Below, piece after piece: positions 54,208 to 63,552 of a DNA stretch of 64,000 nucleotides; position 1 is the stretch's first letter; every line of letters begins with the position of its first letter. The stretch is from Marixanthotalea marina (GTDB taxonomy: Bacteria; Bacteroidota; Bacteroidia; Flavobacteriales; Flavobacteriaceae). The stretch spans positions 310,001-374,000 of the forward strand of contig JAHLEH010000001.1 in the NCBI GenBank assembly GCA_018883545.1. Reading direction: 5' to 3'. Below the pieces are notes generated by a model that worked only from the letters and a program-made list of their open reading frames with translations, did not search any database and had not been told where the DNA came from. Made by a program: the position numbers and the translations under genes.

Positions 54208-57200
54208 GTGAGTAAAACCATTCTCTCGCAAGCTTATGCACAGATTTTAGAAACGCAAAATCTGCAGGCTGCTATTGCCAAAAATCAAACGCGCTTGCAT
54301 TTAAAAGGACTTGTAGGGTCTTCATTTTCGTTTGTTATTTCGAGCATTTTTAACCAATCAGATAAACCGTTTTTAATTGTTTTTAATGATAAGGAAGAAG
54401 CCGCCTTTTATTTAAACGATTTGGAACAATTGATTAATGGTAAAGACGTGCTGTTTTATCCGGGCAGTTACAGAAGGCCTTACCAAATTGAGGAAACCGA
54501 TAATGCCAATGTATTGCTTCGGGCTGAGGTTTTAAACCGTATCAATTCCCAAAAAAAACCAGCCATTATTGTTACGTATCCCGATGCGCTTTTTGAAAAA
54601 GTAGTCACGAGGAAAGAATTGGAACGCAATACGCTCAAAATTTCGGTAGCTGATAATCTCTCTATCGATTTTGTTAATGAAGTATTGTTTGAATACCAAT
54701 TTAAGCGTGTTGATTTTGTTACCGAGCCGGGTGAGTTTTCGGTAAGAGGAGGTATTGTGGATGTGTTTTCCTTTTCTAACGACGAACCTTACCGTATTGA
54801 ATTTTTTGGCGATGAGGTAGATAGCATTAGAACGTTTGATGTGGAAACCCAGTTGTCTTTAGAGCAGGTGAAGAAAATCAACATTATGCCCAATGTTGAA
54901 AATAAGTTTTTAAACGAACAACGCTCCAGTTTCCTAAAATACATTGCTTCCAAAACAGTAATATGTTTAAAAAATGCTGATTTGCTTTTTTCTAGAATAG
55001 AAGATTTGTTTGGTAAAGCAGAAGAAGCTTTTCAAACACTTTCCAAAGATATTAAGCATGCCGAGCCCGAAGAATTATTTTGTAATTCGACTTTGTTAAA
55101 AAAACAACTACTGGATTTTTCGGTGATTGAGTTTGGAAGTTCTGCTGTCATGTCGAGCGCTCCCGATAGCTATCGGGACGAGACATCACATATTATAGAA
55201 TTCAACACCACGCCCCAGCCATCTTTCAACAAACAATTCAATCTATTAATTGAAGATTTAAACACGAATCACGATAAAGGCTATACCAATTATATTGCTT
55301 GTGTAAGTGAGCAACAGGCCAAACGGTTCCATGATATTTTTGACGATTCCCACTTGGAGGTCAAACCTTATAAAACCATTACGCTGTCGTTACACCAAGG
55401 TTTTGTGGACCATGATAATAAAATAGTTTGTTATACCGACCACCAGATTTTTGAACGTTATCATAAATTTCATTTAAAAAATGGCTACGCTAAAAAGCAG
55501 GCCATTACCTTAAAGGAACTCACCAATTTAGATGTGGGCGATTATGTAACGCATATAGACCACGGTATTGGGCGTTTCGGGGGCTTGCAAAAAATTGATG
55601 TGGAGGGCAAAAAACAAGAAGCCATTAAATTGATTTACGGCGAGCGCGATGTGCTGTATTTAAGCATCCATTCACTACACAAAATTTCCAAGTTCAATGG
55701 GAAAGACGGCAAGCCGCCCAAAATTTATAAACTGGGAAGCAGTGCTTGGAAAACTTTAAAGGAAAAAACAAAATCGAGGGTTAAGCATGTTGCGTTTAAC
55801 CTGATTAAGCTTTACGCAAAGCGGAAAACCGAAAAAGGGTATCAGTACAATCCTGATAGTTATATGCAATTGGAGTTGGAATCCTCATTTTTATATGAAG
55901 ATACGCCCGACCAAACCACGGCAACAGCCGATATTAAAGTCGATATGGAAAGTGAACGCCCCATGGACCGATTGGTTTGTGGCGATGTGGGTTTTGGTAA
56001 AACCGAAGTAGCCATTCGCGCGGCGTTTAAGGCAGTTGATAATAGTAAGCAAGTGGCCGTTTTGGTGCCAACCACCATTTTGGCTTATCAACATTACCGA
56101 ACGTTTTCTGAACGTTTAAAGGATTTTCCGGTAACAGTCGATTACCTAAACCGTTTTAGAACGGCTAAAGAAAAACGGGAGACACTCGAAAAATTGGAAA
56201 ACGGTTCGGTCGACATCATTATCGGGACGCATCAATTGGTAAACAAAAATGTAAAGTTTAAGGACTTAGGTCTTTTAATTGTAGATGAAGAACAAAAATT
56301 TGGCGTTGCTGTTAAAGAAAAACTAAAAACCATTAAAGAAAATGTAGATGTATTAACTTTAACGGCAACACCCATACCCAGGACGCTACAATTCAGTTTA
56401 ATGGCAGCACGGGATTTGTCTGTTATTACAACGCCTCCACCCAATAGATATCCTATTGAAAGCCATGTAATAAGGTTTAATGAAGAAACCATCCGTGATG
56501 CTGTTAGTTATGAAATTCAACGTGGTGGCCAAATATTTTTTATACACAATCGTATTGAAAATATTAAAGAAGTCGCCGGGTTGATTCAGCGCTTGGTGCC
56601 CGATGCTAAAATCGGTATAGGTCACGGACAAATGGAAGGCAAAAAATTAGAGCAACTCATGTTGGCCTTTATGGATGGCGCTTTTGATGTGTTGGTGAGC
56701 ACCACCATTGTAGAAAGTGGTTTGGATGTACCCAATGCCAACACCATTTTTATAAACAATGCCAATAATTTTGGATTAAGCGATTTACACCAAATGCGCG
56801 GTAGGGTAGGTAGAAGCAATAAAAAAGCATTTTGTTATTTTATTACACCTGAGTATTCAGCCATGACAGATGATGCCAGAAAACGAATCACAGCGTTGGA
56901 ACAGTTTACAGAATTGGGCAGTGGTTTTAATATTGCGATGAAGGATTTGGAAATTCGTGGCGCGGGGGACTTGTTAGGTGGCGAGCAAAGTGGATTCATC
57001 AACGAAATAGGGTTCGACACCTATCAAAAAATATTGAACGAGGCAATAGAAGAACTCAAGGAAAACGAGTTTAAAGATTTGTATAATGAGGATACAGAAA
57101 AGAAAACTTATGTAAAAGATGTAACGATTGATTCTGATTTTGAATTGTTGTTTCCTGATGATTATGTAAACAATATTGCTGAGCGTTTAAATTTGTATAC

Positions 57201-57576
57201 ACAATTAAACGATTTAAAAACCGAAGAGGAATTGCAAAAATTTGAATCGCAACTTGTAGACCGTTTTGGCGAATTGCCCAAACCTGTGTTGGATTTAATG
57301 GATAGCGTTCGTATAAAGTGGTTGGCCACCAAAATTGGTTTCGAAAAAATAATCATGAAACAAGGTAAGTTTATAGGGTATTTTATAACAGACCAGCAAA
57401 GTCGTTTTTATCAAAGCAACAATTTTACAAAGGTGTTACAGTATGTTCAAACCAATCCTAAAACCTGCCAAATTAAAGAGAAACAAACACGTAATGGGTT
57501 AAGATTGTTGTTAACGTTCGAGCAGGTGAAATCTGTAAAGCATGCCCTTAAAGTGTTAGAACCTATTTTGGCTTAA
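54208..57576 (+). CDS. mfd: Transcription-repair coupling factor
   Basis: A protein of about 1122 residues that removes stalled RNA polymerase and recruits the excision repair machinery. It has the UvrB-like N-terminal region, the RNA-polymerase-interaction region (LDVGDYVTHIDHGIGRFGG), the helicase domain with Walker A GDVGFGKTE, LLIVDEEQKFGV and the conserved TATPIPRTLQFSL, and the C-terminal TRCF domain. The start is a GTG at 54208 (VSKTILSQAYAQ), matching the family start; the longer frame to 54088 is not typical. An 18-bp palindrome lies within the coding frame. Confidence 0.94.
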   Translation: MSKTILSQAYAQILETQNLQAAIAKNQTRLHLKGLVGSSFSFVISSIFNQSDKPFLIVFNDKEEAAFYLNDLEQLINGKDVLFYPGSYRRPYQIEETDNANVLLRAEVLNRINSQKKPAIIVTYPDALFEKVVTRKELERNTLKISVADNLSIDFVNEVLFEYQFKRVDFVTEPGEFSVRGGIVDVFSFSNDEPYRIEFFGDEVDSIRTFDVETQLSLEQVKKINIMPNVENKFLNEQRSSFLKYIASKTVICLKNADLLFSRIEDLFGKAEEAFQTLSKDIKHAEPEELFCNSTLLKKQLLDFSVIEFGSSAVMSSAPDSYRDETSHIIEFNTTPQPSFNKQFNLLIEDLNTNHDKGYTNYIACVSEQQAKRFHDIFDDSHLEVKPYKTITLSLHQGFVDHDNKIVCYTDHQIFERYHKFHLKNGYAKKQAITLKELTNLDVGDYVTHIDHGIGRFGGLQKIDVEGKKQEAIKLIYGERDVLYLSIHSLHKISKFNGKDGKPPKIYKLGSSAWKTLKEKTKSRVKHVAFNLIKLYAKRKTEKGYQYNPDSYMQLELESSFLYEDTPDQTTATADIKVDMESERPMDRLVCGDVGFGKTEVAIRAAFKAVDNSKQVAVLVPTTILAYQHYRTFSERLKDFPVTVDYLNRFRTAKEKRETLEKLENGSVDIIIGTHQLVNKNVKFKDLGLLIVDEEQKFGVAVKEKLKTIKENVDVLTLTATPIPRTLQFSLMAARDLSVITTPPPNRYPIESHVIRFNEETIRDAVSYEIQRGGQIFFIHNRIENIKEVAGLIQRLVPDAKIGIGHGQMEGKKLEQLMLAFMDGAFDVLVSTTIVESGLDVPNANTIFINNANNFGLSDLHQMRGRVGRSNKKAFCYFITPEYSAMTDDARKRITALEQFTELGSGFNIAMKDLEIRGAGDLLGGEQSGFINEIGFDTYQKILNEAIEELKENEFKDLYNEDTEKKTYVKDVTIDSDFELLFPDDYVNNIAERLNLYTQLNDLKTEEELQKFESQLVDRFGELPKPVLDLMDSVRIKWLATKIGFEKIIMKQGKFIGYFITDQQSRFYQSNNFTKVLQYVQTNPKTCQIKEKQTRNGLRLLLTFEQVKSVKHALKVLEPILA
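55161..55178. repeat. Perfect 18-bp palindrome inside the mfd coding frame
   Basis: TCCCGATAGCTATCGGGA, flanked by further complementary words (ATGTC on the left and GACAT on the right). It resembles an interspersed flavobacterial palindrome. It is translated in frame (PDSYRDE). Confidence 0.8.
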
Positions 57577-57605
57577 TTATTGGGCTAAATTTAAAAATAT
57601 ACATC

Positions 57606-58934
57606 ATGAAACGACTCATTTTTTTGTTTGCTATTATTCCGAATATATTTTTTGGCCAGCATGCCATAAAAGGAACTTTTATGCCAGCGGAAGATTTTAA
57701 AGCCTTGTTATTATACAAAATTGAACCTTCAAAGCTTAATTATATTGATAATGCAAGACTTAAAAATGATGGTAGCTTCGAGTTAAAATTAGATGCTTCC
57801 CTTGCTCCAGGAATGTATCGATTAATTTACGCCTTGCCCGAAGAAGATAACAATTTTGATATTATTTACAACGGAGAAGAAGATATAGAATTAACCTTCG
57901 ATATTGAAAATGGCGTGGTTTATCAATCATCTAGAGAGAATAAACTTTTAGCCTCTTATATCCATAGCATGTCTTTGGTACAGCAAAGCTTAAATAATTA
58001 TTTTTCAAAGGGTAGTCAAGATAAAGATGCTTTAGCAGCTATTTTTAAAACACAAAAAGAAACCCAAGAAAATTTCGAGGCTGCAGCTATGGGTACACTA
58101 GCCTTAAATTTTATAAAGGCAAACCGATTTTATATTCCTGATACGGTAGAGGATGTTAAAACCTATATGAACAACATTGAAACCCATTTTTTTGATCATG
58201 TAGATTTTACAAATGAAGTACTGCAAACTTCGAATTTTTTTAACGAACGTATGTTTAATTATGTATTGAACATGAAGCACGAAGGTTTAGATCAAGAAGC
58301 CAATTATAAAAGAAATACAGACGATTTTTATAAGGCTATGGCTAAAGCGCCTATAAAGGTAAAAGAAGGGTTGCTTTTAGATTTATGGCAATATATGGCA
58401 GACGAGGGCTTTGAAGAAGTGGCCAACTTTATTGCTGAAAACTATTTGATTGCGATTGCCAAAGCACAAAACAATGAAGAGCTGGTTACAAAGTTAACCG
58501 TGTTTAAAAATATTTCATTAGGCCATAAAGCTCCTGATTTTTCATTTGAAGTTGAAGAAAACGGCCAAAAAGTAACCAAAAAGTTAAGCGACTTACAAAT
58601 ATCTAATAGCTATATTGTAGTTTTTTGGAGCAGTACCTGTTCGCATTGTTTGGAGCAGATTCCACAGTTGGCATCATTTGTAAAAACCCAACAAGAAGGC
58701 AAAATAAAAGTTGTAGCAATAGGGTTGGAGAATATTGAAGGCCCATGGAAAAGAGCTATAAAAGATTTGCCTGATTTTATCCATGTGTTTGGCGAAGATA
58801 AATGGGATAATCCTATTGGTGATACCTATGGCGTTACAGCCACGCCAACATATTTTATATTAAATAGAGACAAGGAAATTATTGCCAGACCGGAAGAAAT
58901 TGAAGACGTGAAGGCATTTTTTGAAAGCCATTAA
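57606..58934 (+). CDS. TlpA-like thioredoxin-domain protein
   Basis: A 442-residue exported protein: signal peptide (LIFLFAIIPNIFFGQ), a long N-terminal domain of unknown type with a DUF4369-like start, and a C-terminal thioredoxin domain (about 305-442) with the active site SSTCSHCLEQ (CSHC in place of the common CGPC). A periplasmic redox role is likely. It begins about 30 bp after mfd. Confidence 0.83.
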   Translation: MKRLIFLFAIIPNIFFGQHAIKGTFMPAEDFKALLLYKIEPSKLNYIDNARLKNDGSFELKLDASLAPGMYRLIYALPEEDNNFDIIYNGEEDIELTFDIENGVVYQSSRENKLLASYIHSMSLVQQSLNNYFSKGSQDKDALAAIFKTQKETQENFEAAAMGTLALNFIKANRFYIPDTVEDVKTYMNNIETHFFDHVDFTNEVLQTSNFFNERMFNYVLNMKHEGLDQEANYKRNTDDFYKAMAKAPIKVKEGLLLDLWQYMADEGFEEVANFIAENYLIAIAKAQNNEELVTKLTVFKNISLGHKAPDFSFEVEENGQKVTKKLSDLQISNSYIVVFWSSTCSHCLEQIPQLASFVKTQQEGKIKVVAIGLENIEGPWKRAIKDLPDFIHVFGEDKWDNPIGDTYGVTATPTYFILNRDKEIIARPEEIEDVKAFFESH

Positions 58935-59290
58935 AAATGGTAAAAGGCATCTTTTAAATGTTCAATTTTAAAATGTTTGCCTTCCTTTAAAATAGCAATA
59001 ATATCAAAGCGTACTTCTACATTTAAACTGTTGGTAATAACATATCCATCTACAGCTTTTACCAAACGTTGAATTTGTTTTGGCTTTACAAAATCTTGGG
59101 GATTGCCAAAGTCGGCCGTCGAGCGTGTTTTTACTTCAATAATGGCAAGGGTATCTTCTTTAAGGGCAATAATGTCTACTTCAGCCTTTTCAAACCTATA
59201 ATTGTGCTCTAAAATAACATACCCATTTTCCAAAAGAAAATCGATTGCCAATTGTTCGCCTTTTTTGCCTAGTTCGTTGTGTTGGGCCAT
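58931..59290 (-). CDS. YraN/UPF0102 family nuclease-like protein
   Basis: A 119-residue protein with the restriction-endonuclease-like core: NELGKKGEQLAIDFLLENGY, then EVDIIALKEDTLAIIEVKTRS with the D-ExK-type catalytic residues. Members are conserved and small; the function is not established. It converges with the TlpA-like gene, overlapping by 4 bases. Confidence 0.92.
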   Translation of the reverse strand: MAQHNELGKKGEQLAIDFLLENGYVILEHNYRFEKAEVDIIALKEDTLAIIEVKTRSTADFGNPQDFVKPKQIQRLVKAVDGYVITNSLNVEVRFDIIAILKEGKHFKIEHLKDAFYHF

Positions 59291-59324
59291 AAAGCTAAGT
59301 TATATAATTTTCCAAAAACGATAA

Positions 59325-61574
59325 TTACAAATTAAAGCGCATACCAAAAAACAAGCGTCGGCCCTGGTTGGAAGCGTATACATAGGTAGGATCAAAAGTT
59401 AAACCATAGGGATTGTTGGCAGTTGGCATGGCGTTTCCTTCATTATCGAAGGTTACATCTTTGTCAAAAGGATCGTGGGCTCGAGCAATCAAGAAAGGTT
59501 CATTTTTTCCAGGTGTCCAATTAAGAATGTTTTTAATACCGCAATAAAACTCAAAGTTTTTAAAACCGTCATAAGTCAGTTGAATGTTCTGTATGCTCCA
59601 AATGGGAGAGCGGTCACTTCTGGGGTCTCTTTCTCCCAATGTTGGTAATAACATGGAGCCGTAAATATTTCCTGTGTAATCTAAGGTTAGGTTGGTTTTA
59701 TAATTTTTATAGGAAATTGACCAATTTCCTGAGAAAGATTCGGTTAAAGGCTGTCTGGTAGTTAAGCTATTTTCTGTTTTAGTAACATCTTGAAATGTTG
59801 CACCAATCATACCTCTAATGCCACTGGCAAAAACAGCATCAAAATTAAGGCTTATGCCTTTAGAAGTAGCATGCCCTTCAAGATTGCTATAAATGATTTG
59901 GTTGGGATTGGTGTTATAATCAGGAATGATGGCATTTGTGAAATGCGTATACCAAGCGGAAGCATCAAGAGTGAACAACATGCCACTTTTGGAGTATATT
60001 TTTTTTAAGTAATTTACATTTATGTTATACGATCGTTCTGGTTTTAGGGCCTCTTCAATAATAACATCTCGGGCACCAGTTAGTGCGGCATGTTCTTCAG
60101 TAAACAAGTTGACCACCCTAAATCCTGTACCCGCATTCAATCGGATAATATCATTTTCAGAGGGTTTGTAGCGGTATGCAATTCTTGGCGTAAATATGTT
60201 TCCGTGGCGTTTATCGTAATCGTAGCGCATTCCCAATAAAAGGTTTTGTTTTGGGGTAAGTGTTATTTCATTCTGTGCAAATACGGAAGGAATGGTTACT
60301 TCGTCTGGGTTCTCGGTAGCAGTTGTGTTATCGTCGTAAAAATTATAACGCGCCGCTAGCCCAAAAAGCAAATCGTTGTTTTTAAGTTGCTTGTCCCAAA
60401 CTAACTGACCAAACCCAATGCGCTGTTTTGCTAAAAACGGGGTGTCTCCATAAACAGAATTCTGGTCATGGTCGGAATATGAAAACTGAAAATTCATTTT
60501 TTCAGAAACCGGTAATTGGTAGTTGCCTATCAATTCGTATCTGGAGGTATAGATGCTTTCACCATATATGTCATTACCACCGCGATGCGTTTTGTTCCAT
60601 TGCATTTCGCCACCCCAGCGGTCTTCATAAAAGTATCTGCCGGCTAGGGAAAATGTTCTGTTTTCAGAACGCTTAAAAGTCCATTTTTGAAATACTGAAA
60701 TGCGATCCTGTAAGGTAACATCCGTAAAATTATCGCCGTTATTGTCTATGGGGTTACTGTAATTAAAGTAATTAACACCTGTTAAAGCAGTTGTTTTTGA
60801 ACCTAAATTGGTTTTAAAGCCAAGATCTAAATTTGCTTCACCCCAACCACTTACAAAACCATCAACAGATAGATTTGAAGTGTTTTCAGGAAGTTTTGTA
60901 ATGATATTAATTAAACCGCCTACAGCTTCACTTCCATAAAGTGATGATGCAGGACCCTTTACAATTTCTATCTGTTCAATAAGTGAATTTGGAATACCCG
61001 ATAGGCCGTAAACTGTAGATAGGCCACTTACTATGGGCATACCATCAATTAAAACTAGGGTGTAAGGGCCTTCTAAACCATTAATATGAATATCGCCAGT
61101 ATTACAAACATTACAGTTAATTTGTGGCCTTACACCATTAACATTTTGTAAAGCTTCGAAAATATTAGGAGTTGGATTTTTCTTTAAAAAGGTAGGCGTG
61201 TAAATTTCTACAGGAACAGCACTTTCTAAACGAGATACTGCTTTAAGTGTGCCGGTTATTACAATTTCGTTTAGTGATTCGCTTTCCTCTAAACTAAAGT
61301 TTACTTGTATGTTTTCATTTGAGATATGAATTGTCTTTTTTACAGGTTTAAATCCTGTAAAGGAAGCTATAATAGTGTAATCTCCTTTAGTTACATTGTT
61401 TATTAAAAAAATGCCGTTGTCATTTGTGACACTTCCTTTTTCAGTGTTTTGTAAATAGACATTAACATAGGTTAATGGTTCATTTTTAAATGTTACAGAG
61501 CCGCTAATACTAAAAGTATTTTGTGAATTGATGATCAAAGGCATTAATAAGAACACAATTGTTAAAAACCTCAT
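59325..61574 (-). CDS. TonB-dependent receptor, metal-uptake type
   Basis: A 749-residue receptor: signal peptide, carboxypeptidase-like domain (to about 105), plug domain with an unusual CNVCNTGDIHINGLEGPYT segment (CxxC near residue 155), then LYGSEAVGGLINIITK, and a beta-barrel ending in RLFFGMRFNL. The gene diverges from a DtxR-type repressor and lies near a ZIP transporter, so metal import (iron, manganese or zinc) is likely. The start is 61574; -7 element TATATTTG is on the minus strand at 61594-61601. Confidence 0.92.
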   Translation of the reverse strand: MRFLTIVFLLMPLIINSQNTFSISGSVTFKNEPLTYVNVYLQNTEKGSVTNDNGIFLINNVTKGDYTIIASFTGFKPVKKTIHISNENIQVNFSLEESESLNEIVITGTLKAVSRLESAVPVEIYTPTFLKKNPTPNIFEALQNVNGVRPQINCNVCNTGDIHINGLEGPYTLVLIDGMPIVSGLSTVYGLSGIPNSLIEQIEIVKGPASSLYGSEAVGGLINIITKLPENTSNLSVDGFVSGWGEANLDLGFKTNLGSKTTALTGVNYFNYSNPIDNNGDNFTDVTLQDRISVFQKWTFKRSENRTFSLAGRYFYEDRWGGEMQWNKTHRGGNDIYGESIYTSRYELIGNYQLPVSEKMNFQFSYSDHDQNSVYGDTPFLAKQRIGFGQLVWDKQLKNNDLLFGLAARYNFYDDNTTATENPDEVTIPSVFAQNEITLTPKQNLLLGMRYDYDKRHGNIFTPRIAYRYKPSENDIIRLNAGTGFRVVNLFTEEHAALTGARDVIIEEALKPERSYNINVNYLKKIYSKSGMLFTLDASAWYTHFTNAIIPDYNTNPNQIIYSNLEGHATSKGISLNFDAVFASGIRGMIGATFQDVTKTENSLTTRQPLTESFSGNWSISYKNYKTNLTLDYTGNIYGSMLLPTLGERDPRSDRSPIWSIQNIQLTYDGFKNFEFYCGIKNILNWTPGKNEPFLIARAHDPFDKDVTFDNEGNAMPTANNPYGLTFDPTYVYASNQGRRLFFGMRFNL

Positions 61575-61593
61575 TTCTTAAAATTTATTTTTA

Positions 61594-61601
61594 CAAATAT
61601 A
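61594..61601 (-). promoter_or_regulatory. Promoter -7 element of the TonB receptor gene
   Basis: TATATTTG on the minus strand (TAnnTTTG), 20 bp upstream of the receptor start. The DtxR-like palindrome lies directly upstream, where it could block the polymerase. Confidence 0.5.
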
Positions 61602-61609
61602 AATAATAA

Positions 61610-61625
61610 TTTAGACAAGACTAAA
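61610..61625. promoter_or_regulatory. DtxR-like palindrome between the receptor and repressor genes
   Basis: TTTAGACAAGACTAAA, a palindrome of the form TTTAGnCnnGnCTAAA, placed between the two divergent starts. It shares the TTTAGAC half-site with the site at 54023-54043. Confidence 0.55.
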
Positions 61626-61656
61626 AATATATTTAAATACACGTAAATATATTTTA

Positions 61657-61664
61657 TATATTTG
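61657..61664 (+). promoter_or_regulatory. Promoter -7 element of the DtxR gene
   Basis: TATATTTG (TAnnTTTG), 17 bp before the start ATG at 61681. No clear -33 TTG was seen. Confidence 0.5.
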
Positions 61665-61680
61665 TATTCAAAAAAAGGTC

Positions 61681-62337
61681 ATGGTTACTTTATCTGAAGA
61701 GAATTATTTAAAGGCAATATACCATTTAGGTAAGCAGGGCATGCTTGCTGTAACAACCAATGCCATTGCAGAACAAATGGATACAAAGGCGTCTTCGGTA
61801 ACCGATATGCTTAAAAAATTATCAGATAAAAACTTGGCTAATTATGTAAAATACCAAGGCGTGAGCTTAACAGAAGAAGGTCGTTTAGCAGCTGCTTTGG
61901 TAGTAAGGAAGCACAGACTTTGGGAGGTTTTTTTGGTTGAAAAACTTCAGTTTTCATGGGATGAGGTTCACGATATTGCGGAACAATTAGAGCATATAAA
62001 ATCATTAAAGTTGGTTGATGAGTTGGATGCCTTTTTAGGTTGTCCCACCCACGATCCTCATGGGGACCCCATTCCCGATAAACATGGAAATATAGGTAAA
62101 ATGAATAAAATATTTTTGGCTCAACTTAATCCTAATGACCATTGTATATGTATAGGTGTAAGCGATTCTTCAGCCGATTTTTTAAAATATTTAGATAAGC
62201 ATCAAATAGCGTTAGGAACCTCGATAGAGATCATATCAAAAGAAACATTTGATGAGTCAATGACTATTAAAGTGAATAATGCGCTTTTGAACATTTCAAA
62301 AATAGTTTCCAATAATATTTATGTAAAAAAAGCTTAG
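61681..62337 (+). CDS. DtxR/MntR family metal-dependent transcriptional regulator
   Basis: A 218-residue repressor: N-terminal winged helix (SEENYLKAIYHLG, then TNAIAEQMDTKASSVTDMLKKLSDKNL), metal-binding/dimerization domain (EQLEHI, FLGCPTHDPHGDPIP with metal ligands) and a C-terminal FeoA/SH3-like domain (from about 140). It binds DNA when loaded with Fe2+ or Mn2+. It diverges from a TonB receptor, precedes a ZIP gene by 4 bp and probably controls both. Confidence 0.94.
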   Translation: MVTLSEENYLKAIYHLGKQGMLAVTTNAIAEQMDTKASSVTDMLKKLSDKNLANYVKYQGVSLTEEGRLAAALVVRKHRLWEVFLVEKLQFSWDEVHDIAEQLEHIKSLKLVDELDAFLGCPTHDPHGDPIPDKHGNIGKMNKIFLAQLNPNDHCICIGVSDSSADFLKYLDKHQIALGTSIEIISKETFDESMTIKVNNALLNISKIVSNNIYVKKA

Positions 62338-62341
62338 TAAT

Positions 62342-63163
62342 ATGAACGGAATAATTGATTATTTTGAGTCTATAGATCCTATTTTGGGAGCTTTATATGC
62401 TTCCTTGTTTACTTGGATAGTGACTGCTTTAGGGGCATCGCTTGTTTTTTTGATTAAAGGGATGAACAGAGCATTTCTAGATGGCATGCTTGGTTTTACA
62501 GGAGGTGTTATGGTTGCTGCGAGTTTTTGGAGTTTATTGGCCCCCGGTATTGAAATGAGTCCGGGTGAGGGTTTTGTAAAAGTCATTCCAGCAGCTACAG
62601 GTTTTGCTTTGGGGGCATTTTTTATTTTCGGATTGGATAAAGTCCTACCACATTTACACATCAATTTTAAGGAAACCGAAAAGGAAGGGATTAAAAGTCC
62701 GTGGCACAGAACCACATTGCTTGTTTTAGCCATTGCACTTCATAATATTCCGGAGGGCTTGGCTGTTGGCGTGTTGTTTGGAGGCGTAGCGGCGGGTATT
62801 CCAGAAGCAACAATTGGTGGTGCGGTTGCATTGGCCATTGGTATTGGTATTCAAAATTTTCCAGAAGGCTTGGCGGTTTCCATGCCACTAAGACGACAAG
62901 GGGTTAGTAAGTTTAAAAGTTTTTGGTATGGACAGATGTCAGCCATTGTAGAGCCCATTGCAGCAGTTATAGGCGCTGTAGCTGTTACGTTTTTTATTCC
63001 TATACTGCCATATGCGCTGGCTTTTGCAGCGGGTGCAATGATTTTTGTAGTGGTTGAAGAAGTAATCCCAGAAACCCAACGCGATAAATATACCGATGTA
63101 GCAACTTTGGGCTTTATCGGTGGATTTATTATTATGATGACGTTGGATGTGGCCTTGGGTTAA
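62342..63163 (+). CDS. ZIP family metal transporter
   Basis: A 273-residue inner-membrane transporter with about 8 helices. The metal-binding helix motifs are ALHNIPEGLAVGVLFGG and GIGIQNFPEGLAVSMPLR, the duplicated HNxPEG/NFPEG pattern of ZupT/GufA proteins that import Zn2+, Fe2+ or Mn2+. It is 4 bp after the DtxR-type gene. Confidence 0.94.
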   Translation: MNGIIDYFESIDPILGALYASLFTWIVTALGASLVFLIKGMNRAFLDGMLGFTGGVMVAASFWSLLAPGIEMSPGEGFVKVIPAATGFALGAFFIFGLDKVLPHLHINFKETEKEGIKSPWHRTTLLVLAIALHNIPEGLAVGVLFGGVAAGIPEATIGGAVALAIGIGIQNFPEGLAVSMPLRRQGVSKFKSFWYGQMSAIVEPIAAVIGAVAVTFFIPILPYALAFAAGAMIFVVVEEVIPETQRDKYTDVATLGFIGGFIIMMTLDVALG

Positions 63164-63207
63164 TTTTTAAATTGATAGTTAGGAAGGACACCAAAAAAAT
63201 TTGATAG

Positions 63208-63279
63208 TGACTCCACCAGGATTCGAACCTGGATCTAAAGTTTAGGAAACTTTTGTTCTATCCCTTGAACTATGGAGCC
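63208..63279 (-). tRNA. tRNA-Arg (anticodon CCU)
   Basis: A 72-nt cloverleaf on the minus strand. The acceptor stem GGCTCCA pairs with TGGAGTC, the D stem is GTTC/GAAC, the anticodon stem is AAAGT/ACTTT with loop TTCCTAA (anticodon CCT), and the T arm is CCAGG-TTCGAAT-CCTGG. CCA is not encoded. Confidence 0.95.
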
Positions 63280-63552
63280 GAATTTCTATTAAAAATGTCT
63301 GGCAAAACTAAGTTTTTTATTTTTTACTCAAAGAATATTTTTCCATTTTTAAACTAAGTTTAGTAACTAAAAAATAATGGTTTAATAGTGCTATTTAAAT
63401 GTAAGGTTTCTAGATCGTTAATAGTGGGAGTTTGTCAAAAAAATATTTTGTTTTTTATCAAAATTTGATACTTTTATGAAAATTCATTCCGTGAAATTTT
63501 TAGTGAGAAAATTATTAAAAAAACAACCAATTAATTTTAAAATTAAACATAC

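Noticed and set aside
63281-63552. Further genes between the tRNA and the last secreted protein
   Set aside because: The stretch is very AT-rich with many stops in all frames; only promoter function can be assumed.
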